Origin: a virus
Strand: one strand, 5' to 3'
Length of the DNA stretch: 64,000 nucleotides
IMG/VR virus record: IMGVR_UViG_3300020446_001892
Location: 1-64,000 of that record
Below, piece by piece: positions 1-8,542 of the stretch (positions are counted from its first letter, which is position 1; the number at the start of each line of letters is the position of its first letter). Below the pieces are notes generated by a model. The model was given only the letters and a program-made list of their open reading frames with translations. It was not told the DNA's origin and did not search any database. A program made the position numbers and the translations under genes.

Positions 1-1502
1 GCAGTAATATCGCCTGCTGGTGTTGTGTGATAAAATACGTGTCCATCATTCCAGTTATGAGCAACAACTCCTGATTGCCCTGTAAGAGTTTGAAACTTTT
101 CTTCTACACCTCTATCAAAATGCACGTCTTTTGTAAAGGTTGTTTCTGTGCCTGTGGTTGCGGCATCTGTAATACCATATCCACCAAGTGTGGTTGGTTT
201 TCCTGTAAGGTCAGCAAACGCAACGGTTGTTAAATAATCTGTACCTGCCACTGCCGCTGAAATGTTTCCTGAACCGTCTGATTTTACTAATCCTGTGATA
301 GCACCTACCACTGGATCTGTTTCTGTATAACTTGTTAAGAAACTTGTTCCTGTAATAGTAGCACCTGAAAAGTCTACAGTCGTTCCGCTTGGGAAGTCTA
401 CATTGTTAGAACCACTTCCTATTGTTACTAATGTTGTTTGTGTTGTACCAATGTTTACATTACCAGGTTGTAATGCTCCACTACCACCTGTGATGTTTGC
501 ATCACCACCTATGCTGTTTACTTCAGTAGCATCACCACCTGAGATTGCTAAATCGTTGCCATCTGCAACACCTGCTCCTACTGCCTCTGCTTCTAAACCA
601 GTACCAGTCAAAGAACCGCCTGTTGTAAGTGCATCTGTTATTCCATAACCTGCAAGTGTAGTCGGTTTTCCTGATAATGAACCAAATGCTCCATCAAATC
701 CTGTAATAGTAATATTGCCTTCTGCATTACTGGCTGTGGTAATGCCTGTGCCGCCAAGTATTAGGAAACTTTCACCTTCACTGATAGTTCTAATAGTAGA
801 GTCATCAGCACCTACACCAATGTTGGTAAATGCCGCTCCACCACCGCCTCCACTGATTGTGATATTGCCTGAACCTAGAAGACTTTCTCCATTTACGGTT
901 TTGATGTTTGTTCCACTTACCAATGCTGATTGTGCATCAGTAATACCGTATCCTGATATCGTAGTTGGTGTGCTTGTAATGTTTGAAAATGCTGTTGTCA
1001 CACCTGTCAACGCACTACCATCTATTGCTGGTAAAGCACCTGTAAGTGTTGTGGCGTTTAATGTGCCGTTTACACTATCAACCAATACAGTAGAATCTGC
1101 GGCTACAACGTCTATTGATTGCGTTGAACCACTTTGTATTACAACACTTGATGTAGCATTTGTAATTGCAGTGTCAACTTGTGTTTGTGTGTATGCATCT
1201 GTAATGCCATATCCTGAAAGTGTAGTTGGTGTGCTTGTCAAATTACTGTAAGCAAGGCTTGCACTAATTGATCCTGTAGCTGTAATATTACCTGTGATAT
1301 TTAAATTACCAATACCTGTAATATCATTACCACTAAGATCTAAATTACCACCAAGAGCGGGAGTTGTGTCCGATCCTAAAGTAGTTGTACTTCCTGTATA
1401 TACTTCATCAAAGTTGTCATTAATTTTGTCAAATGCTGAACGAAGGCTTTCACCGTCTCCTGCTAGTTCTGCTGATCCAATGTTAATTGTTTGCTTTGCC
1501 AT
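1..1502 (-). CDS. Tail-fibre-like repeat protein, C-terminus beyond the left edge
   Basis: The frame is open from the ATG at 1502 to the window edge, giving about 500 residues with no stop. The N-terminus (INIG, then GDGESLRSAFDKINDNFDEVY) matches the N-termini of two other fibre genes here (22291 and 35151), which suggests a shared virion-attachment domain. The rest is low-complexity, Gly/Thr/Asn-rich beta-repeat sequence with four copies of a PTTL-x-GYGITDA motif that is common in phage tail fibres. It probably forms a trimeric tail fibre or adhesin. The receptor-binding tip is not visible. Fibre class is confident; the exact role is not. Confidence 0.8.
   Translation of the reverse strand, partial: MAKQTINIGSAELAGDGESLRSAFDKINDNFDEVYTGSTTTLGSDTTPALGGNLDLSGNDITGIGNLNITGNITATGSISASLAYSNLTSTPTTLSGYGITDAYTQTQVDTAITNATSSVVIQSGSTQSIDVVAADSTVLVDSVNGTLNATTLTGALPAIDGSALTGVTTAFSNITSTPTTISGYGITDAQSALVSGTNIKTVNGESLLGSGNITISGGGGGAAFTNIGVGADDSTIRTISEGESFLILGGTGITTASNAEGNITITGFDGAFGSLSGKPTTLAGYGITDALTTGGSLTGTGLEAEAVGAGVADGNDLAISGGDATEVNSIGGDANITGGSGALQPGNVNIGTTQTTLVTIGSGSNNVDFPSGTTVDFSGATITGTSFLTSYTETDPVVGAITGLVKSDGSGNISAAVAGTDYLTTVAFADLTGKPTTLGGYGITDAATTGTETTFTKDVHFDRGVEEKFQTLTGQSGVVAHNWNDGHVFYHTTPAGDIT
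163..1222 (-). repeat. Four GYGITDA-type fibre repeats
   Basis: Within the partial fibre gene a block encoding P-T-T-[LI]-x-G-Y-G-I-T-D-A recurs near 164-190, 632-665, 935-965 and 1195-1225. A further copy is in the separate fibre gene near 25,840-25,870. The units are dispersed, not tandem. Confidence 0.7.
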
Positions 1503-1511
1503 TTTTCCACC

Positions 1512-1916
1512 TTAATGATTTAATTTTATACTAGTTACACTACCGTCAGTCCAATTAGAAATATATACTCTTACCCAAACAAAGTTACCTGTAAAATTAT
1601 ATGATTTACTAGAAGTTTCGTTTGCAGTGTATTCTAGTTTAGTAGAGGTGCTTACAACTAGTTTTCCAGTAGTATCAATAGTTTGTCCACTACCTAATGC
1701 TATTGGAAAATAATCATCCGCTGTAGGATTAATAGCAAGAGTACCTTGCAATTCTATGTTACCTAAAAATCCATTTAGGTCTATTTGAAGTGTGTGTAAT
1801 CCGTCACTACGTCCGTAGTATCCGTCACCTTTGAATTTTTCACCTGTATGGGTTTGTACAGAACTGTCCCCTACGTGTGTTTGATTTGATATAATTGTTT
1901 CACTATTGCTTGGCAT
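1512..1916 (-). CDS. Small virion-type protein of unknown function (134 aa)
   Basis: I do not recognise a family. The protein is polar, rich in Ser, Thr and Asn and lacks membrane segments, with alternating hydrophobic patterns (for example FVWVRVYISNW) that suggest a beta-sandwich. It lies between a tail-fibre gene and the unknown gene upstream, so a fibre accessory or tip protein is likely. An ATAAATA late box ends 5 nt before the ATG, leaving no room for a ribosome-binding site. Confidence 0.6.
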   Translation of the reverse strand: MPSNSETIISNQTHVGDSSVQTHTGEKFKGDGYYGRSDGLHTLQIDLNGFLGNIELQGTLAINPTADDYFPIALGSGQTIDTTGKLVVSTSTKLEYTANETSSKSYNFTGNFVWVRVYISNWTDGSVTSIKLNH

Positions 1917-1920
1917 AGTA

Positions 1921-2577
1921 TTATTTATCAGAATTAGCTGATGACACTATCTTGTCGATTCTTTGTATTTTTCCAATAAACAAGTTTAATAGTTGTAATA
2001 TTTTCTCATCTCTTACATAAAAGTATAAGCCTTTTGTGAAACCATTTGTCTTAATTGTATTTAAACATACAGATCCTGCCTTTGCTTTAGTAGGATTATT
2101 TATTATCCAAGTTGCTAAATTTGGATCTACATCCAAATCCATTGTAACTTTATACTTATATTGAACTTCTGAATCTGTTAAAATTACATTAGGTTGTAAA
2201 TTTAATTTATCTGCAGGTTCCCAAAATTCTGTACATATATTTGCAAATTTTTGTGACAAAAATTGTAGCCAGTCATAGTCATGCGAATATATTTGCATCC
2301 TATATCCTTGAACCCTTAATTTAAAATCTTTTTGTTTACAAAATTCTATGTAAAGATTTTTTGCATCAACAAAACTATTTTTTTCAATATGTATTTCTTT
2401 TGACCAAGTTTTTCTTACTAAAGACCCGCCCGCTTCATACTGGTGTTGTAAATTATCTAATTCTGCTTTTGCAAAGGATAAATTTTTATCTCTAAATAAA
2501 TGACACAAACTATTTGTAACAGAAATTTTGTAAGGATATTCGTCATAAAATAGTTTGAGAGTATCAAACTTTTGCAA
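1921..2577 (-). CDS. Conserved-looking unknown protein (218 aa)
   Basis: No family recognised. It is a soluble, mixed alpha/beta, Lys- and aromatic-rich protein without signal peptide or membrane segment. Its start overlaps the end of clpA by 14 bp, so it is translated from the same message. It may be a small assembly or structural protein, but nothing in the sequence shows function. Confidence 0.6.
   Translation of the reverse strand: MQKFDTLKLFYDEYPYKISVTNSLCHLFRDKNLSFAKAELDNLQHQYEAGGSLVRKTWSKEIHIEKNSFVDAKNLYIEFCKQKDFKLRVQGYRMQIYSHDYDWLQFLSQKFANICTEFWEPADKLNLQPNVILTDSEVQYKYKVTMDLDVDPNLATWIINNPTKAKAGSVCLNTIKTNGFTKGLYFYVRDEKILQLLNLFIGKIQRIDKIVSSANSDK
1922..1928 (-). promoter_or_regulatory. 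Late box ATAAATA, 5 nt before ATG of 1916 gene
   Basis: This matches the T4-type late -10 box. Initiation 5-7 nt downstream would fall at or beside the ATG, predicting a leaderless message. Confidence 0.45.
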
Positions 2578-4804
2578 TTACCTTTTTTCCTTTCGTCTCT
2601 AAAACGATTTCATTCTTGTCGATGTTTATATTCAAAACGCCGCCGTCTTTTAAGTCTCCAAATAAAAGTTCTCTAGCAAGTTTGCGTTTTATTTCTCGAT
2701 CAATTACACGTTGTAAAGGTCTTGCACCCATCTTAGGATCAAATCCTTTATCAACAAGATAATCTAATGTTTCATCACTAACTGTAATTTTTACATTTTT
2801 ATCTTTAACCATATCTTTTAATTCAACTAAGAACTTGCCTACAATTTTCATCATTGTTTCTTTACTTAGTTTTGCAAATGTAACAACTCCGTCAAGTCTA
2901 TTTCTAAATTCTGGCGCAAAGTATTTTTTCAATGCTCCGTCTTCATATTCTTTTTCGAAATCTTCCATAAAGCCAATGTTATTTTTCTCTGCTTCTGCAG
3001 CTCCAAGATTTGTTGTTAAAATTAATATGCAATTTCTAGCATCTGCTTCTTTACCGTTTGACCCAGTTATTTTACCATTGTCCATTATTTGTAGTAAAAC
3101 TTGAGATACATCTGGATGGGCTTTTTCTATTTCATCTAGTAATAAAACACAGTTAGGCGATTCTTGTAAACGTTCTATTAACAATCCACCTTTTTCTTCA
3201 TGTCCCACATATCCTGGAGGTGAGCCGAGGAGTTTACTTACACTATGACGCTCTTGATATTCACTCATATCGAAACGTACAAGTTTTACACCTAAGTTAC
3301 TTGCAAGTGCTTTTGCTGTTTCAGTTTTACCTGTGCCTGTTGGACCCATGAAAACAAATGCACCAATAGGTTTGTCACTTGCTTTTAGTCCTGCTTGGCT
3401 AACAAGTATTTTATCTACTACATCTTCAACTGCTTTATCCTGACCGTATACCTGTCCTTTAATATTATGTTCAAGATTAGCAAGGTTTTCTGTTTCTTTT
3501 TCCGCAACTTGTTCAGTTGGTAAATTTACTGCTTTTGCTAGTTCAAATTGTATATTTTCTGCTGTAACAATTTTCTTTTCTACTTTAGGAAGTAAATTAA
3601 ATCTTGAACATGCTTGATCAATTAAGTCAATTGCTTTATCAGGAAGTTTTTTATCTGCTTGATATTTAACACTCAATTTTATACTTTCATCAATTGCATC
3701 TTGTGTTATTTCAGTAGCATGATAGTCCTCATAATATTTTTTAATGCCATTCAATATATCATTTGTAACTTCAGGTGAAGGCTCGTCAACCGTTACACGT
3801 TGGAATCTACGCATCAATGCTCGATCTTTTTCAAAATATTTTCTATATTCCTCCCACGTAGTGGATGCAACAACTTTTAGATCACCTTTAGTCAATGCAG
3901 GCTTTAGCATATTTGCTAAGTCATTTGAACTTTGACCTCCTCCTGCGCCTGCTCCATTCATCATATGAGCTTCGTCTACAAACATTATTGTTTTACCTTG
4001 CTTTTTCAATCCAGCAAGAACTAATTTGAACCTTTCTTCAAAATCTCCTCTATATTTAGAACCAGCAAGCATCGCTCCTATATCTAAATTATATACCTTG
4101 TATTCTAACAAAAATTCAGGCACGTTACCTTGGACAATATTAAAAGCCATACCTTCTGCAATAGCAGTTTTACCTACACCAGGATCACCTACCAATAATA
4201 CATTGTTTTTGCTACGTCTACCCAAAGCAAGTGAAATACTATCAAGTTCTTCTTGTCTACCTATTACAGGATCTATTTTGTTATTTTTTACTTGTTCGTT
4301 TAAATCTGTAGTGAATGCACGTAATGCTCTTTGTGCCGCACCTGACATTTCTTCATCTTCAAATCCTGTTTCAAATTCTGCTTGTAAATATTCTGCAAAT
4401 TTTTCTTTTATTATTCCTGATTTTTCCATGAAATAATTTGCATGAGTCTTCTTTTCCGATAATATACTAAGTGCAACATCACTTAATTCGATATTAGGTC
4501 GACCAGCAAATAAAACCTGTGTAAATGCTCTATTGAGTACTCTTTCTACAGTTTGTGTCTTCTTAGGTTTATATTTTGTATCTTCAATTTTAATTTCGTT
4601 CATATTATTTTTCAAATGATGTTCTAAATTAGATTTTAAAAAATCAACATCAGCACCAAAACCTTTACATAAATTATAAAAGTTGTCACTACACATCATA
4701 GAAAATAAAAGATGTTCTAATGTTACAAACTCGTGTCCTAACTTTTTTGCATCTTTTATAGACTTGTCAAATACTAACTGCAAATCTTTGGATGGTTCAA
4801 CCAT
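2564..4804 (-). CDS. clpA: ClpA-type AAA+ unfoldase (746 aa)
   Basis: ATP-dependent unfoldase that feeds substrates to ClpP. It has a Clp N-domain at about residues 5-140, a first AAA+ module with Walker A GDPGVGKT near residue 207 and Walker B MFVDEAH, and a second with GPTGTGKT and LLLDEIEKAHPD, followed by a C-terminal D2 small domain. Its size fits ClpA (about 750 aa), and there is no ClpB-type middle coiled coil. An IGF tripeptide (NNIGFMED) lies where ClpA carries its ClpP-docking loop. A complete clpP is 43 kb away in the same window, so a phage-encoded ClpAP is plausible. It is followed by the 218-aa gene (14 bp overlap) and preceded by def (8 bp overlap). Confidence 0.95.
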   Translation of the reverse strand: MVEPSKDLQLVFDKSIKDAKKLGHEFVTLEHLLFSMMCSDNFYNLCKGFGADVDFLKSNLEHHLKNNMNEIKIEDTKYKPKKTQTVERVLNRAFTQVLFAGRPNIELSDVALSILSEKKTHANYFMEKSGIIKEKFAEYLQAEFETGFEDEEMSGAAQRALRAFTTDLNEQVKNNKIDPVIGRQEELDSISLALGRRSKNNVLLVGDPGVGKTAIAEGMAFNIVQGNVPEFLLEYKVYNLDIGAMLAGSKYRGDFEERFKLVLAGLKKQGKTIMFVDEAHMMNGAGAGGGQSSNDLANMLKPALTKGDLKVVASTTWEEYRKYFEKDRALMRRFQRVTVDEPSPEVTNDILNGIKKYYEDYHATEITQDAIDESIKLSVKYQADKKLPDKAIDLIDQACSRFNLLPKVEKKIVTAENIQFELAKAVNLPTEQVAEKETENLANLEHNIKGQVYGQDKAVEDVVDKILVSQAGLKASDKPIGAFVFMGPTGTGKTETAKALASNLGVKLVRFDMSEYQERHSVSKLLGSPPGYVGHEEKGGLLIERLQESPNCVLLLDEIEKAHPDVSQVLLQIMDNGKITGSNGKEADARNCILILTTNLGAAEAEKNNIGFMEDFEKEYEDGALKKYFAPEFRNRLDGVVTFAKLSKETMMKIVGKFLVELKDMVKDKNVKITVSDETLDYLVDKGFDPKMGARPLQRVIDREIKRKLARELLFGDLKDGGVLNINIDKNEIVLETKGKKVIAKV

Positions 4805-5309
4805 TGTTTTTAAACTCCTGCATTATTTTCTTTTGTTTTTTCTTTGCCATTTCTAGTTTCAATTTTGATACTCTATCAACAAATTCTATTCCATTTAAAT
4901 GGTCAAACTCGTGTAGAAAGCATCTTGCATCTATGCCTTTAAACTCTATTATACATTCTTTACCCTCAATGTCAAGAAACTGTGCAACCAATCTCTTCGA
5001 TCTTCTAATATTTAACACTAAACCAATATGACTTAAACACCCTTCTTTTCCTAGCTCTGTCTTATCGTCAAGTTCTAGTATTTTTGGATTAATTACTGCA
5101 AAAGGCTTTGTTATTTCCTTGTGTTCTAGAGGTCTTTGAACAAAAATTTGTGCATCTAATCCAACTTGATTAGCAGATAAACCTATTCCGTTTTTTGCTA
5201 ACATAAGTCTAGCCATTTGTCCAGAAACAAGTTTTGCATCTAAGTTGTCAAAATCAAAAGGCTGTACAACTTTTTGCAACCACGGGTCAGGACTGCTTAC
5301 CAATAACAT
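4797..5309 (-). CDS. def: Peptide deformylase
   Basis: Removes the N-formyl group from nascent proteins. All three family motifs are present: GIGLSANQ at residues 41-48, EGCLS with metal ligand Cys91, and HEFDH with metal ligands His133 and His137 and catalytic Glu134. The length of 170 aa is full size. It overlaps clpA by 8 bp and the DnaJ-like gene by 23 bp, so the three form one operon. Deformylases are known in marine phages, where they are proposed to sustain maturation of fast-turnover proteins. With infA, the TilS-like gene and the tRNAs it forms a translation-support set. Confidence 0.95.
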   Translation of the reverse strand: MLLVSSPDPWLQKVVQPFDFDNLDAKLVSGQMARLMLAKNGIGLSANQVGLDAQIFVQRPLEHKEITKPFAVINPKILELDDKTELGKEGCLSHIGLVLNIRRSKRLVAQFLDIEGKECIIEFKGIDARCFLHEFDHLNGIEFVDRVSKLKLEMAKKKQKKIMQEFKNNG

Positions 5310-6105
5310 TCTTTATATCCTTTAATTTACTAATTGTATAATCGTTTAATTTTGGCATATGTGCATCTATTTTAATGTGTACATTGCCAGGTCGCCTAGT
5401 GTTAACATTAGGTACTCCATGTCCTGAAATACTAAATGTGGTGCCTGGTTTTGTGCCTTGTGGTATGTTCAAACTAAATTTTCTATCAGCTGGTGTCTTT
5501 ATATCTATAGTAGTGCCTACTAGTAAGTCAAAAATATTCACAGTTTCTATAGCATATATATTATCTCCATCACGTTTCCATTTTGGATCTGGACGAACGT
5601 GTACTTTTAAAATTAAATTACCTCTAGGTAATTGTTTAATTGTATCATCACCTAAGCCTGCAAATCTTACACTTGCACCATGTGCTACACCTGGCGGAAT
5701 GGCCGCATCTAAAAATTCTCTCTTGCCACTAGGAAGATTAAATTGAATAGATACAGCAGTGCCTGTCATTACTTCTTTAAAATCTATATTATATCTTAAT
5801 TGAACATCTTGATTTCTTTGTTGCCTCTGAGGTTGATTAAACTTAAAACCAAACTGAGAAAACAGATCTTCAAAACCGCCCATTCCTTCAAACCCGTTAG
5901 GACCAAAACCTTGGGGAGTAGGATTATCATATTGCTGTTTTTTTGCAGGGTCTTTTAAAGTATCATATGCTTCATTAATACCGGCAAAAGTTGCATGATC
6001 ACCTCCCTTATCAGGATGATGTTTTATTGCAAGTTTTTTATAGGCTCTCTTTATTTCATCAGGGGAAGCATTACGAGAAACACCCAGACGTTCATAGTAG
6101 TCCAT
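5287..6105 (-). CDS. DnaJ/CbpA-like co-chaperone without zinc finger
   Basis: An N-terminal J domain (residues 1-65) carries the HPD motif (KHHPDKGG) needed to stimulate Hsp70 ATPase. A short Gly/Phe-rich linker (NGFEGMGGFEDLF) and two C-terminal beta-domains of the DnaJ_C type follow. The CxxCxGxG zinc-finger repeats of DnaJ are absent, so it is type II, like CbpA. It probably works with host DnaK. It is first in the dnaJ-like, def, clpA run; only the short stretch back to the holin-like gene separates it from the lysis genes. Confidence 0.9.
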   Translation of the reverse strand: MDYYERLGVSRNASPDEIKRAYKKLAIKHHPDKGGDHATFAGINEAYDTLKDPAKKQQYDNPTPQGFGPNGFEGMGGFEDLFSQFGFKFNQPQRQQRNQDVQLRYNIDFKEVMTGTAVSIQFNLPSGKREFLDAAIPPGVAHGASVRFAGLGDDTIKQLPRGNLILKVHVRPDPKWKRDGDNIYAIETVNIFDLLVGTTIDIKTPADRKFSLNIPQGTKPGTTFSISGHGVPNVNTRRPGNVHIKIDAHMPKLNDYTISKLKDIKNVIGKQS

Positions 6106-6122
6106 ACTATTACTTATTGAGT

Positions 6123-6503
6123 TTATTTCCTAGACTTGTCAGTTCCGGTATATAGGCCAAACCAGGCTGCGCCTGCGCCTACAACAATACTAATCAATCC
6201 TGATTGTTCCATTGTAGGGTCTGCTAGATTCATATACCATATAACACATTTGTATAATAATATGATATATACAGTTAAAAACAAACGTGGAAAAATTCTC
6301 CATGCATCTACAGCTCTTGCCATATGTATTATTTTAGCATACGGATTAGGACCAAGATCTTTTACACTTGTATCAACTTCTAAATCTAATTTTACTTTTT
6401 TTGTAGCACCACTGCTAGTTGCTGGCACAACTACTTCTGCATCTGCTTTAGGTTCTACAGATGGTTTTTCTTTTTCTAAATCTTCAAGTTTTTTTCTTGG
6501 CAT
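6123..6503 (-). CDS. Holin-like membrane protein (126 aa)
   Basis: A charged, Ala/Pro-rich N-terminal half (about 65 residues) is followed by two hydrophobic segments: FPRLFLTVYIILLYKCVIW, and one containing LISIVVGAGAAWFGLYTG. The arrangement, with a short polar linker and a charged tail, resembles holins of the GTA/3TM type. It lies just beyond the endolysin and spanin genes on the same strand, so a holin role is the simplest reading. The 98-aa neighbour, with which it overlaps by 20 bp, is a competing candidate. Assignment is by context and topology. Confidence 0.55.
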   Translation of the reverse strand: MPRKKLEDLEKEKPSVEPKADAEVVVPATSSGATKKVKLDLEVDTSVKDLGPNPYAKIIHMARAVDAWRIFPRLFLTVYIILLYKCVIWYMNLADPTMEQSGLISIVVGAGAAWFGLYTGTDKSRK

Positions 6504-6780
6504 TTTTACCCTCCAATTTTTCTAAACGCTTTTCTATTTCATCTATTTTTGAAGTAATACGTGGATATTTAGTACGCCAAGCATTGGGATCATCTTGTAA
6601 CCATGTCCATCCCCAACGTATTGCAAGATATTCAAGCATACTATCAAATTTACCTACTGCCCAAATTGCTATTTTAGTATCTTTGAACCAAAATAGAAAT
6701 GCGGCACCAAACAGTGAGCCTGCTAACGCTGTGTATATCCACAATCGGTCGCTTGCCATTCTTTCAATCATTTCCCACAT
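6484..6780 (-). CDS. Single-span membrane protein in the lysis cassette (98 aa)
   Basis: One hydrophobic segment (WIYTALAGSLFGAAFLFWF, residues 14-32) is followed by an aromatic amphipathic stretch and a charged C-terminal coiled coil (KIDEIEKRLEKLEGKN). No family recognised. Its place between the spanin and holin-like genes suggests a holin, antiholin or other lysis regulator. A late box with CTAAATAAATA lies about 25-30 nt upstream and a ribosome-binding site (GAGGGA) precedes the ATG. Confidence 0.55.
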   Translation of the reverse strand: MWEMIERMASDRLWIYTALAGSLFGAAFLFWFKDTKIAIWAVGKFDSMLEYLAIRWGWTWLQDDPNAWRTKYPRITSKIDEIEKRLEKLEGKNAKKKT

Positions 6781-6804
6781 ATTAATCCCTCGTTATAATA
6801 TATG

Positions 6805-6811
6805 TATTTAT
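6805..6811 (-). promoter_or_regulatory. Late promoter box for the 98-aa lysis gene
   Basis: The minus strand reads CTAAATAAATAC here, followed by about 24 nt including GAGGGA and then the ATG at 6780. This is a late box with room for a normal leader. Confidence 0.5.
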
Positions 6812-7206
6812 TTAGATTGACTAGCTTCTTCTTCCGGCTTTACTGCGTTTTCGTAATATACAATGATCTCAGTTTGCTGTTCTATGTATCGTCTTAGGTC
6901 TGCTATGTTGATTGCTAGGTTTTCGTAGTCTTTCATAGATAGTACAACATAGGCTAATTCACCATGTTCTTCTGTAAATTCTTTCACAAAGGATTCGTAA
7001 TTGTCTTTGGTTACAACGTATACTCTAGTATCTACTAGATCAATTGGTTTTGGTCGAGCTACTGTCGGTACTGTTGTCTTCTCTATCTGTGTTACTACTT
7101 TTATCTCCGGTTCGCGGAACGACGAGCAACCAGTTAGGAAGAGGAGTATCGCCATCACCGCCAGTAGCGGCTTCAAGCTCGCGCCATAATTTAGCTGTGG
7201 CACCAT
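6808..7206 (-). CDS. o-spanin (Rz1-like lipoprotein)
   Basis: A short hydrophobic signal ends in the lipobox LTGC (Cys27), predicting a lipoprotein, with a periplasmic chain after it. The first third lies inside the 3' end of the upstream Rz-like gene in another frame (167 bp overlap), the classical nested Rz/Rz1 layout. Spanins fuse inner and outer membranes in the last step of lysis of Gram-negative hosts. At 132 aa it is longer than lambda Rz1, and it lacks an obvious Pro-rich region. The function rests on lipobox, nesting and position next to the endolysin. Confidence 0.7.
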   Translation of the reverse strand: MVPQLNYGASLKPLLAVMAILLFLTGCSSFREPEIKVVTQIEKTTVPTVARPKPIDLVDTRVYVVTKDNYESFVKEFTEEHGELAYVVLSMKDYENLAINIADLRRYIEQQTEIIVYYENAVKPEEEASQSK

Positions 7207-7528
7207 TCATCCTTCCTTCTAAGTCTTTACTATCTCTGATAGCATCTTGTACAAGATCTAATTCACGTAATCTATTGCGTAAATTATCTCCGTATGCTTC
7301 TGCTTTTTGTAAGTCTTTTGTCAATTGGTCTGATAAGTTGTTTAGTCTAACGTTATCTTCCTTTAGTAAAGCAATACTTTTTTCGCTAGTTTCTACTGCG
7401 GTTTCTAATTTTGCATTATTAAGTCTTGCTATTTCGAGATTAGATTGTAATTGTTTTACGTAAAATAAGCCGCCGCCAGCCGCGGCTAGAACAATAAACA
7501 CCAAAGCAATTTTTAATCCACTAAACAT
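7040..7528 (-). CDS. i-spanin (Rz-like)
   Basis: An N-terminal transmembrane anchor (residues 5-24, IALVFIVLAAAGGGLFYVKQ) is followed by a long periplasmic coiled coil (residues 28-105). This is the architecture of the inner-membrane spanin. The gene follows the endolysin gene by 8 bp and encloses the start of the Rz1-like lipoprotein. CTAAATA ends 5 nt before the ATG, so the message may be leaderless. Confidence 0.75.
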   Translation of the reverse strand: MFSGLKIALVFIVLAAAGGGLFYVKQLQSNLEIARLNNAKLETAVETSEKSIALLKEDNVRLNNLSDQLTKDLQKAEAYGDNLRNRLRELDLVQDAIRDSKDLEGRMNGATAKLWRELEAATGGDGDTPLPNWLLVVPRTGDKSSNTDREDNSTDSSSTKTN

Positions 7529-7533
7529 AGTGT

Positions 7534-7540
7534 TATTTAG
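7534..7540 (-). promoter_or_regulatory. CTAAATA late box, 5 nt before the Rz ATG
   Basis: The box overlaps the last codons of the endolysin gene and ends 5 nt before the spanin start codon. Confidence 0.4.
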
Positions 7541-8385
7541 CCTAGCAACTTTCCCAATGTTTTAGGACCAACAATACCGTCAGCAGTAAGTCCGTTTGCA
7601 CTCTGCCATTCTTTTACAATTCTAGCAGTGCCTGGTCCGAAAATACCGTCAGCAGGGTTGATGTCTAGTTTCTCTTGTACTTCTGCTACGAGTGGACCAC
7701 GTGATCCTTGTCTAATTGTTTGATTGTAGTCTACTTCTGGTTCTTCAAAATCGCCACCTAGTACATCCATTGCATGTAGATAGTGTTTCTTACGATCATC
7801 TAAACCTATAGTTCCACCATTGATACGTTTTGTTGCTCCTACTATATCCATTGCATCACAATATTTGTTAAGTCCGTTTGTATCCCAGAACCAACATGCT
7901 GAATCTAATGCACCTTTTTTAGTACGTACATAGTCTACTGCTTCTTCTGCTGACATGTCCATTTCTTTTGCAAATTTTGTGTAGTTGTATCTACCGGTGA
8001 GTTGAAGAATGCCGCCACCACGGAATGTCCACCCGTCACCGGAATCTGTATCACCGTTGTCCATTCTGTTTGCATAAATGACATTAGCAATTTTTTCAGG
8101 TTGTCTATGATATTCATTAGCATCTCTACCTGCCCTTCTAAAATATTTAGGAAATATAGTGTTAAGTGCTTTGGCGCTGTAATTTAAGTTTTCACTTAGT
8201 ACTCTGAAGCCGCCGGACTCGTGTCCACACTGTGCGATAAACATTGCTACACGTTCTGCTGTATTTACTTCCCATAATGGAAGTATTTCAAGCATTGCAT
8301 TATACCAATCTCGCCAATCCTCTCTATGGATTAATTCTTCGGCCATCCAAGGCTCGAAATCAAATTTGAAATGTTCTTTTGCCAT
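7537..8385 (-). CDS. Endolysin: GH19 chitinase-like lysozyme with peptidoglycan-binding domain
   Basis: Cleaves cell-wall peptidoglycan at lysis. The N-terminal 200 residues are a GH19-type domain. The signature CGHESGGF carries catalytic Glu56, and SENLNYSA carries a second Glu at 65; further conserved blocks are GRGILQLTGR-like (GGGILQLTGRYNY) and INGG. Residues 215-282 form a PG_binding_1 domain (VQEKL, DGIFGPGT, DGIVGPKT). There is no signal peptide, so export would need a holin. It heads the lysis cassette, followed by the two spanins. Confidence 0.92.
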   Translation of the reverse strand: MAKEHFKFDFEPWMAEELIHREDWRDWYNAMLEILPLWEVNTAERVAMFIAQCGHESGGFRVLSENLNYSAKALNTIFPKYFRRAGRDANEYHRQPEKIANVIYANRMDNGDTDSGDGWTFRGGGILQLTGRYNYTKFAKEMDMSAEEAVDYVRTKKGALDSACWFWDTNGLNKYCDAMDIVGATKRINGGTIGLDDRKKHYLHAMDVLGGDFEEPEVDYNQTIRQGSRGPLVAEVQEKLDINPADGIFGPGTARIVKEWQSANGLTADGIVGPKTLGKLLG

Positions 8386-8530
8386 TTTTCATATCCTCAT
8401 TTTCGCACGATTTGCATCTGCAATGATCACAAATTTTAATTTGATAAGTAGCACCATTATAATCAGTTTCTAAACGATGATACGGAGTGCCGCAATGTGA
8501 TTCATGTCCGCAATTTTTGCAACTGTGCAT
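8360..8530 (-). CDS. Small Cys-rich zinc-ribbon-like protein (56 aa)
   Basis: The frame from ATG 8530 encodes 56 residues with CKNCGHESHCG near the N-terminus and CDHCRCKSC near the C-terminus, a paired-knuckle layout typical of small zinc-binding proteins. It overlaps the endolysin start by 26 bp. Function unknown. ATAAATA ends 5 nt before the ATG, so the message may be leaderless. Confidence 0.55.
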   Translation of the reverse strand: MHSCKNCGHESHCGTPYHRLETDYNGATYQIKICDHCRCKSCENEDMKNGKRTFQI

Positions 8531-8535
8531 ATTGA

Positions 8536-8542
8536 TATTTAT
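8536..8542 (-). promoter_or_regulatory. ATAAATA late box, 5 nt before ATG of zinc-ribbon gene
   Basis: It overlaps the stop codon of the preceding 238-aa gene and would drive the zinc-ribbon and endolysin genes. Confidence 0.4.
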
